NCBI GenBank assembly: GCA_024734495.1
Contig: JALMQS010000260.1
Span: 1 to 64,000, forward strand
Source: Forficula auricularia
Taxonomy: Eukaryota > Arthropoda > Insecta > Dermaptera > Forficulidae
Reading direction: 5' to 3'
Length of the DNA stretch: 64,000 nt
Of this stretch, positions 22,653 through 34,284 are shown one piece after another; the stretch's first letter is position 1; each line of letters starts with the position of its first letter. A model generated the notes under the pieces. It did no database searches, was not told where the DNA came from, and worked only from the letters and a program-made list of their open reading frames with translations. The translations under genes and the position numbers were made by a program.

Positions 22653-23399
22653 TAATTATCTTTGAATAAATCTCTGTTAAAATCTTATTTTTTGGCTACA
22701 GGGGCTGCTCCATTTTTAAACATTTTTAAAAGGGACAGACTACAAGGGCAAAGAAGGGCGCCATTGATCCCATTAGGCTACTATAAATTTTCTAGAATAT
22801 ATTTTATAAGATTTTTTTGATATATATTTGAGTATAAAATTAAGGATAACTAAGCAACATCAACAACAAACAAACGCACATTTGTTTATATTATTTATTA
22901 ACAAAAGAATCCTCGACTATTTGAAGAACGGAAAGAAGCTTTCATCTTTGGCATTCTCGCAATTGCAGAACAGAACAAATACCAGCTCTGCGGCTGATTA
23001 TGTATGAGTTGGTTGCTTGTATGTTTCGGAACACAAAGACGAGAGATGCCAATTTGGTTTTTAAGTCGTCGTCCAAGAGCTATTATTATGCAGATTTTGA
23101 GGTCTAGCCCAAGGAGCCTAGAGCTACATAGGTACACTCTCGGGAAACGGAAAAAAGTGGAGCAAAGTGTTTCATCTACTTCCCTTTAAAGAAGACAATT
23201 TCGATCTGTCAGGGTCTCATCCGATATTCGGGTAACTTTAATTTGTTAGGTTTTTTGTTAATTCAAAGAATTATTCACAGGTGGTTGTGTTAATAAAATT
23301 TATAATTACAGTATATATATATATATCACTCGCCATCTATAATAAGTAGTAAATTATAATTTTTATAAAAATAAAACCGACTTCTAAAAAATTAAGTGC
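22653..23399. other. Non-coding stretch
   Basis: Two overlapping frames (22898-23137 minus, 23004-23189 plus) have no known domain. The end at 23366-23395 carries a fragment (AAAACCGACTTCTAAAAAAT) of the MITE at 31710-32447. Confidence 0.45.
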
Positions 23400-23775
23400 A
23401 ACAACATGTTTCTTAATTCAAAATGAATTGGAGTCTTTCATTTCAAAATTCGAGTCTAAATTTTACAATTATATTTCTCAAATTTTGTTCTCGTTAATTA
23501 ATATATATTTAATGTTTCTTAATTTAAAATCTATTAGTGTTTTTTCATTTCATTCGAGTTCAAATGAATAAAATATTATCTCGACACAAAGTCCAAATCA
23601 AAAATATATAGTTTTAGTAACAGAAATCAAGATAGAAATATTACTGTCGCAATGGAGTAATCGGTAGAGCCAATGACTATAGTTCAAGAGTTCGTCGGTT
23701 CGATTCTAGGCAAGAGCGTAATTTTTTCAGAGAAATTTCTCTAAGCGTCGTTACAAATTAATCTAGATGAATATT
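23400..23775 (+). repeat. Repeat with tRNA-like segment, second copy
   Basis: Close relative of 12550-12910: same words TTCAAAATGAATTGGAGTC (near 23418), TTATCTCGACACA and AATATATAGTTTTAGTAACA. The tRNA-like part is at 23648-23717 with A-box-like GGAGTAATCGGTAGAG and B box GGTTCGATTC. It ends with AGAGAAATTTCTCTAAGCG, a small palindrome. Confidence 0.65.
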
Positions 23776-23869
23776 ATATAGTATATTAATTCCAAGAGGA
23801 TTGAACTGAGATAAAAGTAGGACTAAAAAGCGACAAATTGTTTCTTTCTCAGAACAAATATTCTTAATA

Positions 23870-24040
23870 GGTATATGGTATAGGTACTCACTGATCGAAG
23901 AAGGAGCTTAGAATTAGAACAGAAAAAAGTCGCTCACCTGAAACAAAAAACAAAACCAAAATTGGTTAGAAAAATGACAATAAGTAAATTTTATTTTAAA
24001 TAAACATAAGTAGTCATAGAGACAAAGTATTTTTTATATT
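23870..24040. repeat. Dispersed repeat, copy 1 (partner at 48625-48800)
   Basis: Both copies contain GAAGAAGGAGCT, AAGTC(A/G)CTCACCTGAAAC and TTGGTTAGAAAAATGACAAT in the same order and orientation. Function unknown. Confidence 0.75.
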
Positions 24041-25194
24041 TTATATTTATTCAATAAATAGGTTCATTGAAATTGATAAATGTAGCCTAAAGAGTATGCA
24101 ACCAAACTCTCTTCCTATTGCTATAATAGGGGATTCTACGGTTACCGTGGCGCCACAATATAACGATGGATTCTTATAGTACTCACCAAAATAAGACGAA
24201 AATGAAGAATACCATTTTACGAGATTTCGCTTATTTTTCGAGTTATCGAGTTTAAGAAATACAGTTTTTTTTCAATTGTTTTTTTATAGAAACCACGGAA
24301 ACCGTAATATCACGGGGGTTCCGTGTGGCGCCGCTATCTGACGACCGATTCTTTTAGAACTAGAGAAAATAACTAAAAATAAAAGTGTAAACTACAAATA
24401 TGAACTGAAATTGAGTTTATGGACTGTGATGTCTCAAAATGTCTCAAGTGAGCGCCAGTGAGCGTTGGCAATTTGCACTTTTCATAGGTTCGGTTTTATT
24501 CATCATCTCGGATCATTTAGATAAAAAATGACATAAATAAATAAATAATACAATATGAATGAATAAATAATACAAAATAAATAATACAAAAATACCAATG
24601 TTTGGATCGACTTATTCTGCAATCTTTCTTAAGAATGAGCTTTGAGGGCGTGCCCTCCTGGCTGAATGCCCTGGCGGGCAGCGTCTCGGTCCAAAAATTT
24701 TATTCCTCTTAAAAAACCACACTCCAAATGTATACCTGTAAACTCCCGAAAATACATACTCTCTTAAAAGTTTCGCTTCATTTTCGTCCTGACACAGCTA
24801 CAGAAATGAGGCTCTAGATATGAATCTGGAAGTATTTTTTTTTCTATAATCTACAGTATTGTGATATTTTTTGTATGGAAATATGTAGATTTATTTAAAT
24901 AAGTGGGATCGTGTGAGGAGGAGAATTATATTATATCATTTTTTTAAATTTGGGATCGATAATTGATATAAGGCTCCAAATCTTTAAAAGAGATCAGGTG
25001 TTGTTTGTATGACAGGCTGCTCCCTCTAGTATTGCCATGAGAAACTCATATGCGCATGCGTGTCTTAAGTCGTTCAATATTGTAAAAATCAAAAAATAAG
25101 AATAACAAAATTTAGATTTTTAAAAAAATATAAAAAAGTGGCAAATTATTAAAAAATAAACAAATAATATATAAATCAAATAAGATGTGATTAA
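24041..25194. other. Mixed non-coding stretch
   Basis: Holds two copies of a CCGTG(TG)GCGCC(A/G)C word set 180 bp apart (24146-24155, 24330-24343), each about 15 bases before a GATTCTT, suggesting an old duplication. A GC patch with CCCTGGCGGGCAGCGTCTCG (24668-24688) matches 12379-12399. No gene seen. Confidence 0.5.
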
Positions 25195-25440
25195 TTTCTT
25201 CTTCTGTGCGCAAAGGAAAGCGAATTGAATATTTAATTTTTGAGTGGTGAGGGGGCGGGGAGGAGGAATAATTATCAATATATTTAATGTTTCTTAATTT
25301 AAAATCAATTGGAGTCTTTCATTTCAAAATTCGAGTCAAATTTACGATTATATTTCAAATTTGCCGCAAATATACCGACGGCATCACATCAGCGCTCCCT
25401 GTCAGAAGCATTACGTCAGCGTTGCGGCAAATTAATCTGG
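25195..25440. repeat. Repeat fragment plus small GC hairpin
   Basis: 25230-25340 matches the AT-rich part of the 12500-12600 repeat. At 25361-25433 TTTGCCGCAA pairs with TTGCGGCAAA around a ~52-base GC-richer loop, giving a small stem-loop. Confidence 0.55.
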
Positions 25441-25663
25441 CTTATTCTATATTCTATATGGTTGGATTTGTATTGAAATGTTTTAGGGTGAAGAAACCTA
25501 CCTATCGATCTTTGATGACAATAGAATAAAGAAAAATAAAAGAGAAAAATGTGTTTTTTTGTCCAAAAAGAATAAAACTAAAACTTATTTAAAAGATAAT
25601 TGTATCCTCAAAAAATTTAGATATATATAAATATGAAAATAAAAATATATATGAATATAAAAA

Positions 25664-26675
25664 ATGGAAAATCAAAAGGAACATTTTCGTCATATTTTGC
25701 TTTTTTATTTCCGCAAAGGGAAAAACGCATCGCAAGCTCATAAAAAGTTATGTGCTGTTTATGGCGACGAAGCCTTTAAAGAACGGCAGTGTCAAAATTG
25801 GTTTGCCAAATTTCGTTCTGGTGATTTTTCACTCAAAGATGAAAAACGCTCTGGTCGTCCAGTTGAAGTTGATGACGACCTAATCAAAGCAATAATCGAT
25901 TCGGATCGTCACAGTACAACACGTGAGATTGCAGAGAAGCTTCATGTATCACATACATGCATTGAAAATCACTTAAAACAACTTGGCTATGTTCAAAAAC
26001 TCGATACATGGGTTCCTCACGAACTGAAAGAAACGCATTTAACGCAACGCATTAACAGCTGCGATTTGCTAAAGAAACGTAATGAAAATGATCCATTTTT
26101 AAAACGACTGATAACTGGCGATGAAAAATGGGTTGTTTACAACAATATCAAGTGGAAAAGATCGTGGAGCAGGCCAGGTGAACCAGCTCAAACAACATCA
26201 AAAGAAGGTTTTGTTATCAGTTTGGTGGGATTACAAAGGAATTGTCTACTTTGAACTCTTACCACCCAACCGAACGATCAATTCTGTTGTCTACATTGAA
26301 CAACTAACGAAATTAAACAATGCAGTTGAAGAAAAGCGGGCCGAATTGACAAATCGAAAAGGTGTTGTATTCCATCATGACAATGCAAGGCCACACACAT
26401 CTTTGGTCACTCGGCAAAAATTATTGGAGCTTGGTTGGGATGTTTTGCCACATCCACCATATAGTCCTGACCTTGCACCATCTGATTACTTTTTGTTTCG
26501 ATCTTTACAAAACTCCTTGAATGGTAAAAATTTCAATAATGATGATGATGTCAAATCGTACCTGATTCAGTTTTTTGCTAATAAAAACCAGAAGTTTTAT
26601 GAACGTGGGATTATGATGCTGCCTGAAAGATGGCAAAAGGTCATTGATCAAAATGGGCAATACATTACAGAATAA
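25664..26675 (+). pseudogene. Mariner transposase, one frameshift
   Basis: Codes for a cut-and-paste transposase of the mariner DD34D type. Residues 1-120 form the two helix-turn-helix DNA-binding regions (KGKNASQAHKKLCAVYGDEA, then STTREIAEKLHVSHTCIE) and WVPHEL follows. Catalytic residues are all visible: Asp in TGDEKW (26120-26122), Asp in HHDNARPH (26379-26381) and Asp in APSDYFLF (26484-26486), with 34 residues between the last two. A small deletion near 26200, where the family normally has a LHPKKVM-like stretch, shifts the frame; the rest (KVLLSVWWDYKGIVYFELLP onward) is open to the stop. Apart from this lesion it is nearly full length (family about 345 aa), so it is a fairly young copy. 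Confidence 0.92.
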
Positions 26676-26749
26676 AGTTATTTAGTTCCATGAAAGAATT
26701 GTCTTTGATTTTCTAAACAAAATCCGCAATTACTTAGTTGCCAATCCAA
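25664..26749 (+). mobile_element. Mariner element, mellifera-type, 5' end missing
   Basis: The transposase relic is followed by a right terminal repeat containing AAAATCCGCAATTACTTAGT (26718-26749) and a TA. I cannot find the matching left terminal repeat in the 150 bases before the ATG, so the 5' end appears eroded or deleted. Confidence 0.85.
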
Positions 26750-26751
26750 TA

Positions 26752-27061
26752 GAAAATTCTAAGAATTAATCAAGAAATCAATATTTTATTATTATGTATC
26801 ATTAAATTGATTTTTTTGTGTTTAATTCGAAATGTAAATTTTGAAAAAAATGTTAGGTTGGTATCCAGTGAGAGAGTAGATAATCATGTAGGTTCTCCAA
26901 ATGCAACCTGAATTCTGAATTCTGATGATTAAACGACTTTTCTAGTAATATATTCAAATGGGATTCCTTGTAAATAATTCAATAAACTTTCAATTAAGTG
27001 ATCGATTAGTTTCGATTAGGATATTATTATTTGAGTTAACCAAATTGTGTAAATTCACTTG

Positions 27062-27092
<31 letters not shown>

Positions 27093-27879
27093 CTGGCTCG
27101 ATTACACGTTTAATCAAATTATCTTAATTTATGAAGTGTTTTATTGAGCATCCAAAACGGATGCCGAACATCGCTCGAGGGCTTCTCTCTTCTTCAGGAG
27201 CCAATTGCCGTCAAATGTGAGTTCTGCTCAATGGCGAGGACAAGGTCTTCCGAGGTGGCGCCGAAGGGCCATTAGGTCCCACTCGGCCATCGCCAGACAG
27301 CCATTTCCCCTGTAATTTGTTTGCTAATTCATAAAATCCAGGTAGTCGTTGTCTATTCGGAAGCTATTAATAGTGTCCCCCCCCCATCAGGGAAGCTGCA
27401 ATTTGCTCCTGGGGAGGCTCCTCTCATAACGCCTCGTCGTTAATGTCCCCCCCAAGACCTACCTTTGCGACCAACTTTATTAGAAATTCCGCTATGGACC
27501 TAATGAGAACGATTTTTTACCCGCCTCGCCTATACTATTATTACTGCTGTTATAGGTTTTTGTGGCTGCAGAGGACCAGGATCAATCAGGGTTTATTTGT
27601 AATACGCTTGCCAAATTATTTCTCGTTTTAGGGACAGAAAAAAAATTGACCAAACCATTATGAAATTAAATTTGTCTTGAAATCGAAATATCTTCGTGGA
27701 ACAACTCCACTTGCTTCAGTCCCTTTTATTTATCATTATCTTCTAACAATACGTTATATGCCGTTTAATCGAATTTTATTGGGCATTATTTTTCAAAACA
27801 CCAAAAGAGCCTTATTTAATACCTAAATGCTCTTTTATTATTAAATGCATTTCGTTTAACAATACTTCATGTGCCTCAA
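26752..27879. other. Mostly unique stretch with a (CA)n run
   Basis: A (CA)n microsatellite lies at about 27060-27091. 27110-27480 is GC-richer and lacks transposon words, with GGTGGCGCCGAAGGGCC near 27252. A 62-codon frame at 27443-27631 shows no domain. Candidate host non-coding or regulatory sequence. Confidence 0.4.
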
Positions 27880-28260
27880 AAAGAGGCGTCGTGATCGGTG
27901 TGTAGTATTCTACAGACCAATGTTCATGGTATATAGGTAGTGTAGTAAGAACCCTCTCTTTTCTACACTGCATTAAAGCTGATACAGCCGTGTTGTATTA
28001 ATCCGATCATAAGCCGGTCCGAAGTCAATCTCCTTGCGCCTTAGTCCGGTACTGGCAGGTACTACTACCCTCTGCCCGGAATGTTTATTGACTTTCCAGC
28101 CTAGATCCGACGTGTTTAGTTAGAAAACAGGCTCACCTCCTGAAGGATGTAGTTCTTCACCACGCACGGACGGTCATGTGGGCTGACAACCCAAGTACCC
28201 TGATAGTAGTGAGGACCAGTGGAAATCCAAAGGTGCTACCTCTACTCCTACCTTGACTTT
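27880..28260. other. GC-richer block, unassigned
   Basis: Balanced base composition with ordinary complexity (for example CGCACGGACGGTCATGTGGG near 28163). No long open frame. It may be a retroelement 5' region because a box repeat starts immediately after it, but I find no second copy in the window. Confidence 0.35.
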
Positions 28261-28263
28261 CTG

Positions 28264-28415
28264 TTATAATAAATAGTAAAATAAAGAAGATGTAAAATAA
28301 ACGCGCGTAGATTTAGATTTATTTACTTTTTCAACAATACAAATAAATAATCAATAATATATTGTAAACAAAACAAATTAATGAATAAACAGTTAATTAA
28401 TTAGATTTAATTATG
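28264..28415 (-). repeat. Box repeat, minus orientation
   Basis: Contains TAAACGCGCGTAGATTTAGA, CTTTTTCAACAATACAAATA and ATATTGTAAACAAAACAAAT. One of at least ten copies. Confidence 0.85.
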
Positions 28416-29509
28416 CTTATTGGGCAGAATTTCAAAACACAGGGATGCCTACAGGGAGGGGGGGGGGGTTAAGACCTACAAATTTATAAAGGGGTGTTGA
28501 AAATTGTTGCAATTTAAGCATTATATGCTAAAAATAAAAACGGTCAAATTTTATAAGTTCAAACAAAATGTAATAAAAATCTCTTCTAATTCTTTGGAAG
28601 TGAATAAAATATTTCCATGAAACTGGGGGGGGGGGGGCAGCATCCAATCTATCTTGTTCAGTTGAAAAGTTTTTGTTTTGCCGAGAGTAGCAGAGTTGTT
28701 GATTCACAAAGAGAAACAAAGAGATTGTCTTCTGCTTCTGCTATCTTGTTCAGTTGTATTTCTTACATAGTCTTTTATCCTTTTCAGTCTGCTTTAGCTC
28801 CTATCTGCGGAACAATACAATTTGTTGCCGGCATACACAAACATATTTTAAATATTAGGTTGATATTCGGATAAATGACAGCTAATTTCAGATCAATAAA
28901 TCACTTATATAGTTCCTGAATTGTTAATTTAATCGATTTTTATTGGGAAGTAAAGGTAACTCTCCTATAACACGGTAGATAGCTTCCTAGAAAATACAGT
29001 GTTATGTGAAATCGTGTTATATGACCCTAAAGTCGTGATGCACGATCCCTAAAAGCAGTTTAATTTTTATTCAAAATATAAATTTATGTAAAACGAAAAG
29101 AATCAAAAAATATTAGTATTTTCACTTAATGCGACCTTGATTTAATAAATTTCTTCCTCCTCACTGCTCAAGTATATACAATCAATCGAAAACGTTTTTA
29201 GGGTTGAACGATACCACCTTATCACTTTCAGAACATTTTTCTTCATTTAGATTTTTTACATCTTCTAAAATCTTTAATTTTGGTCAGTAAAATTTCCGAG
29301 GGGGGGGGGGGGTTAATAATTGGTGCAAAATAACCACAGTACAAAGTTTTTCGCAATTTGTTTTTTAGTTAGAGCGAAACCGTGTTATAAGATGCCCCGT
29401 GCTGTAGGAGGACTAACCTGTATTTCAAGACACCAAAAGAGCCCTATTTAATACCTACACGGCTCTTTTATTATATTAAATGCATTTTTTTAAATAATAC
29501 TTTCTATTA
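28416..29509. other. Non-coding stretch with G-runs
   Basis: Poly-G runs at 28458, 28624 and 29301. The words around 28962-29060 (AACACGGTAGATAG, CGTGTTATATGACCC) recur in inverse sense near 29380, so part is an old inverted repeat. Frames at 28528-28874 overlap on both strands and are not convincing. Confidence 0.45.
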
Positions 29510-30430
29510 TAATATATAGTAAAATAAAGAAGATGTAAAATAAACGTGTGTAGATTTAGATTTATTTACTTTTTCAACAATACAAATAAATAATCAATAA
29601 AATATTGTAAACAAAACAAATTAATTATTTATTAAACAATTAATTAATTAGATTTAATTATTCTTCTCTTCATTGGTATCCTGTGAATTTAATTTAAATT
29701 ATTATTTTAAAAATGTATTTGTTCTAGTACTTTTAAATGTTTGCTCTTCGAATTTTGGATGTTTTGTAAACGAAATTTTTAGTTGCTTATAGATTTAAGA
29801 GTTTAGACAAGAGATAAATAAATAGCTCACGTTTAGTGATTTCGCTGATCACAGTCCATAAACTGTATCATTCTTCAAAAAAGTCAAGATAGGTAAATTT
29901 TTATAAAAGGGTAATTGTTTCTTCTGCTTGTATAAATTGTTTTTAATTATTCAAAGATACATTCTCCATGTTTTATTAAGGGATACAAATTCCAAGATTT
30001 GCATAATTTTTTCTAGGTGGCTTCCATGAACACACCACCTAATGTATAAAAATAGTAATTTTGAAGCTAAAATTCTATTTGTTATACACCTAATATATAG
30101 TAAAATAAAGAAGAGCTAAAATAAACGTGTGTAGATTTAGCTTTATTTACTTTTTCAACAATACAAATAAATAATCAATAAAATATTGTAAACAAAACAA
30201 ATGAATTATTTATTAAACAATTAATTAATTAGATTTAATTTAATTTATTTACTTTTTCAACAATACAAATAAATAATCAATAAAATAATGTAAACAAACA
30301 AATGAATTATTTATTAAACAATTAATTAATTAGATTTAATTTAATTTATTTACTTTTTCAACAATACAAATAAATAATCAATAAAATAATGTAAACAAAC
30401 AAATTAATTATTTATTAAACAATGTGTTAT
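29510..30430 (-). repeat. Box repeats flanking body type C, then three tandem boxes
   Basis: Box at 29510-29660, body at 29660-30090 that is the inverse complement of 43555-43965 (shared CTCACGTTTAGTG and GGGTAATTGTTTCTTCTGCT), then three tandem boxes of about 101 bp (30140-30425). Boxes keep CTTTTTCAACAATACAAATA almost unchanged. Confidence 0.85.
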
Positions 30431-31194
30431 TTTAATAAAATGTCAACTCTGATCTCATTAAATATGACAAATAGAGAAAAGAACGTTTAGGTGTATAATC
30501 TAAAATCACAAACTTTGTCTTTATACAAATTTCAATTTTAATTTCATCAGTGATGTACTACTATAATTTACTGTTTTGATTTATGAACGTTAATTAAGCC
30601 AGGCATGAAAAAATTAGCCAAGTAGGTAGGAGGAAAAATCCGATGAAATGGATAATATGAAATAATAATTAATGAAACAACAACAACAACAACAAGCATG
30701 GGCAAAACGCGCATGTTAAAAAGGCTTTAAAATATTATTATTTTTTAAATCTATTTTGACAGAAAATTAGATAAAATAATGAGTTGGAAATTAAAAATAA
30801 ATATCTACCTGCGAGTGTGTGTATGATGAAAAATGTTAAAACAACACGCAATGAGAGAGTTTAGTGGCTGACGGACGGAGTTTTATAGAGAAGGCAGGCG
30901 ATAAGTAGAATGAACAGATCCAGTGATAAGAACGAAGACTCTCTGGTCTAAGATAGGACGGGTTTGGATTTAGCATTCGATCCAACCAACAGACATTAAT
31001 TCACTCGAATATTTCACTTAAATCAAAGTTAAATAAATGTTTCGTGGCAGATTTTAAAAGTAAGAATATATAGTACAATGAAGTGCAAAAAAAGTGGAAC
31101 ACTTAGATTGATTGGGTGTGAAAAGAGAGCCTGTCGCTGGTCTCGTTGACATCAACCCTAATTGCCGGAGATGTCTTCTGCTAGTCCAAGCACT
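30431..31194. other. Unique AT-rich stretch
   Basis: A (CAA)n run lies near 30677-30695. No coding signature or repeat match seen. Confidence 0.45.
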
Positions 31195-31389
31195 TACTAC
31201 TGTGGGCAATAAATAGTAAGACTTTTTAATTTAAATTTCGCGCGGAAACCCATTCGTCGAAATATATTTTTTCTAGGTTGGTATGACTGTCAGTGACATC
31301 TGTGCCAAATGTCACATCAAAATAATCATTGGTGTTTAGTATACGCTTGTCTTTCTGAAGTACAAAAAGTGCATTCGGCGATTTTTACA

Positions 31390-32798
31390 ATGAGTGAAAT
31401 TATTCAACAAGAAGTTCCATTAAATTTTGTGTGCGGAATCAAATTTCTGGTGCCGAAACGTTCAGAATGTTGCAAAAGGCCTTCGGTGATAATTGTATGT
31501 CGCGAGCAAGTGTTTTTGATTGGTACAAACTGTTCAAAGAGGGTCGAGAACGCGTTGACGACGAACAAGTCAAAAATCAAGGTCCTGTTGACAGTTTTCT
31601 TCGATTATCGAGGTGTGGTGCACTCCGAATTCCTTCCGACTGGCCAAACTGTCAACAAGGAATACTATTTGAGTGTTATGCGTCGTTTGCGCGAAGCTAT
31701 TCGTAAAAAATTTTTAAGAAAAAAATAAAAACCGACTTCGAAAAATTAAATGCAACAAATATAAAAATACGACTAAAAGGTATAAAATAATTATTATCTT
31801 ATTTAGTTACAACTAAACGACGAAATATTAACACGAAATTACTTTTTAAAGTCGGTGCCAAGCAAACTATACCTATAAGCGAGCGTACCCGCCAAACGTA
31901 CTAAGTAAGATCCGTCGAGTGCGATTCATAAAAGGTATATGTTTGGCACCAACTTCAAAAAGTAATTTCGTGTTAATATTTCGTCGTTTAGTTGTAACTA
32001 AATAAGATAATAATTATTTTATACCTTTTAGTGTATTTTTATATTTGTTGCATTTAATTTTTTGAAGTCGGTTTTTATTTTTTTCTTAAAAATTTTTATT
32101 TTTCTCCTTTTAGTGATGTTATTAATAGCTGATTATATCATCAGAACTTGACCAAATTAATATGACACCATCCCTAAGACACCCCCTTTCGGATAAAAAA
32201 AGAACCATCGAAATCGGTTCATAAACAAAGAGGTTAGGTCTAAACAAACCTAATAAAAAGGTCTAATACCTATGAAAAAAATCGAAAAAAAATGGGACCA
32301 ATCGGAAGCTAGACTGGACCCAATGCAAAAAAATTTTTCAAAATCGGTTGACAATTGGCGGAGATATGAGGTAACATAGGCACAAAAAAAAAAAAAAAAA
32401 ATTCAATCGAATAGAGAACCTCCTCCTTTTTTGAAGTCGGTTAAAAATAGGCCCGAATTATGGGCCGACAACTCTTGGATTTTCCATCACGATATTGCAC
32501 CTTCGCATACTGCATTGATTATTCGTGAGTTTTTCGCCAAAAATTCAATCAATATCGTTCCACAACCACCGTATTCGCCTGATTTAGCTCCTTGTGACTT
32601 CTGGCTGTTCAGCAAACTCAAACGACCGCTCCGTTTTGAGTCAATTGAAGATATTAAAAGCGAATCGCTACGCGCATTGAAGGCTATTCCGGAAATTGGC
32701 TTTAACAACTGTTTCGAGGATTGGAAAAACGTTGGCGCAAGTGTATTGGGGCCGCGGGGGATTACTTTGAAGGGGACGAAATAGATTTGGAAGAATAA
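31390..32798 (+). pseudogene. Mariner transposase relic with internal deletion and insertion
   Basis: Starts MSEIIQQEVPLNF, shifts frame, then reads ISGAETFRMLQKAFGDNCMS and FDWYKLFKEGRERVDDE (the N-terminal helix-turn-helix). A deletion then removes the rest of the DNA-binding domain and the first catalytic Asp, and the frame resumes at KIKVLLTVFFDYRGVVHSEF. After the MITE it continues PELWADNSWIFHHDIAPSHT (second catalytic Asp kept; the usual Asn after it is Ile) and YSPDLAPCDFWLF (third Asp kept). A last frameshift precedes the tail. It cannot encode an active enzyme. Confidence 0.9.
31710..32447. mobile_element. MITE with AACCGACTTC ends, copy 1
   Basis: The left end AAAAACCGACTTCGAAAAAT and the right end TTTTTTGAAGTCGGTTAAAA are inverse. 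The first 390 bp are themselves a palindrome with ~150-bp arms around a centre at about 31905 (arms share TAACTAAATAAGATAATAAT in inverse). The tail carries GAACCTCCTCCTTTTTTGAA. A near-identical copy is at 53310-54040 and a fragment at 23366. No coding capacity. Confidence 0.88.
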
Positions 32799-32865
32799 AT
32801 AAAGAATTTTAAAATTAAGAACACTTACTATTTATCGCCCACAGTAGTATACCCTACTAGAAATT

Positions 32866-33260
32866 GACCCAATATATTATTGGGACCCAATTAGGTACTG
32901 CTATGTCATGCCCAGTAATGCTATCCCAACTGGGATCTGATTAGGAATTTGTTGGGCTAACCCAATTTATAAACTTGTTTTTTTGTAAGGCTATCCCAAC
33001 TGGGATCTGATTGGGAGTGTGTTGGGATAACCTACTTTAAACACTGGTCGTTTTTATAGGGCTATTGGGGTGATTGTCCAACTGGGACACTATTGGGATT
33101 GCCCAGTTGGATCCCAAGTAGGATTGGGTTCACAGCCCAATGAAGGATTCCAATTGGGAAACCCAATGGGTTCCCGGAAAGGCTTACAATAAAATTTAAA
33201 GGTATTAGCCTACTGGGTTTTGATTGGGATTCCCAACTGGAACACTATTGGGAGGTACCG
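32866..33260. repeat. Cluster of CCCAACTGGG / CCCAATTGGG motifs
   Basis: At least six copies of a near-palindromic 10-mer of the CCCAACTGGG kind occur in under 400 bp, several extended to CCCAACTGGGATCTGATTGG. Both orientations occur. Spacing is irregular, so this is not a simple tandem array. Confidence 0.75.
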
Positions 33261-33274
33261 CGACATTTCAGCCC

Positions 33275-33335
33275 CCGACAAAATATCCCCCGACAAAATA
33301 TCCTTCAGACAAAATATTCCCCAGTATAAGGGAGA
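33275..33335. repeat. Short tandem repeat, ~16-bp unit
   Basis: CCCCCGACAAAATATC is repeated three times, with increasing divergence. Confidence 0.8.
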
Positions 33336-33439
33336 ATACAAAAGAGATTAAGTGAGAAGCTTATAATCATAGTTTTGAATAATATAAACAGACTTTCATA
33401 TTTTGGCGGTTAATTAGCCGTTTGAAAGTGCTGCTGTCT

Positions 33440-33570
33440 GTCGTGTTTGATTAGGAAAAAATGGGAGCCCCAAACACACCCCGCCCGACAATTGGCTGGT
33501 TCGGTTTTCAATGTGTGTTTGATTAGAAAAAAAATGGGAGCCCGAAACACACCCCGCTCGGACTAAACTT
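33440..33570. repeat. Tandem duplication, ~72-bp period
   Basis: GTGTTTGATTAGGAAAAAAT and AAACACACCCCGC recur twice, in the same order, at about 33449-33487 and 33521-33559. Confidence 0.75.
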
Positions 33571-33599
33571 TCGGAGGTTCGGTTAATATATATTCAGTT

Positions 33600-33900
33600 C
33601 GGCTCGGTTGGGTTCGTAGGTATAGCTCCTTTTCGGAATGGTCTTTCTCGAAATCGTGCTCTTTCATGGTCAAAATGGGAAAAAATCGAAAAAAGTGCAA
33701 GTTTTTGGGATTTGCCAATTTTCAACTAGAGCTTGAGCCCGAACGGTTGTTCGGGGAAAATACCTAAATAATGAAATTTGTAGCAAAATTTATGACCTTT
33801 CATTTTAAGTAGAAAGGTTATTTACGAAAAGTTGATAGTTTGCGAGTTATTAGTAAAAAACCGCTAAAAAATGAGATTATTACAACTATCTCTAAAACTT
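33600..33900 (-). repeat. R-family repeat, copy 1
   Basis: Contains TTCATGGTCAAAATGGGAAA and AAATCGAAAAAAGTGCAAG. Further copies lie at 54470-55249, 56259-56640 and 61370-61915. Where the H4 Helitron is inserted, R is its host. Confidence 0.75.
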
Positions 33901-34019
33901 TCCGGGTAAAAAAACAATTTAACTGGTCTATTTGTTTTAATAAAAAAAATTCCCACTAAATATTTTGCTTTGTGGATTGACCCCCCCCCCCAAGAAAATT
34001 TTCTGGCTACGCCACTGCA

Positions 34020-34284
34020 TGTAGGTACATTTTTTGAGCAATGACGATCCACTCGGAATGTGAAAAGGTCACCCGAGTGATTAGAACTTCTTTTGACGAG
34101 TTTGGATTCCCATGAACTCGAAACCAAGTCAAGTCTGATCCATCATTTTTGATAACGCCCGTGGAACGTTCGTTCGATTTATGATCAAATAATATTCTTT
34201 TTGATTTATACCACCTCCGCATTCTAGCCGCCGAGCCCATTAAACCAATCGATTGGAAACTGGAACCGGGATATATCTAGGTAA
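34020..34284 (-). other. Coding-like segment behind a splice-acceptor-like site (unassigned)
   Basis: On the minus strand a long pyrimidine run and ACCTAG (34275-34300) are followed by about 85 open codons that include IGLMGSAARMRRWY, FDHKSNERSTGVIKNDGSDL and VTFSHSEWIVIAQ. The translation looks less biased than nearby chance frames, but I recognise no domain. Just downstream (plus 33979-34018) lies a transposon-type end TCTGGCTACGCCACTG, so it may be part of an unknown element rather than a host exon. Confidence 0.25.

Larger units (their letters stand above)
31197..32847 (+). mobile_element. Second mariner lineage, with MITE inserted
   Basis: Ends CTACTGTGGGCAATAAATAG and inverse (one mismatch at the right end) are each flanked by TA (31195-31196, 32848-32849). 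It contains a decayed transposase gene split by a ~740-bp MITE (31710-32447). Confidence 0.9.
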
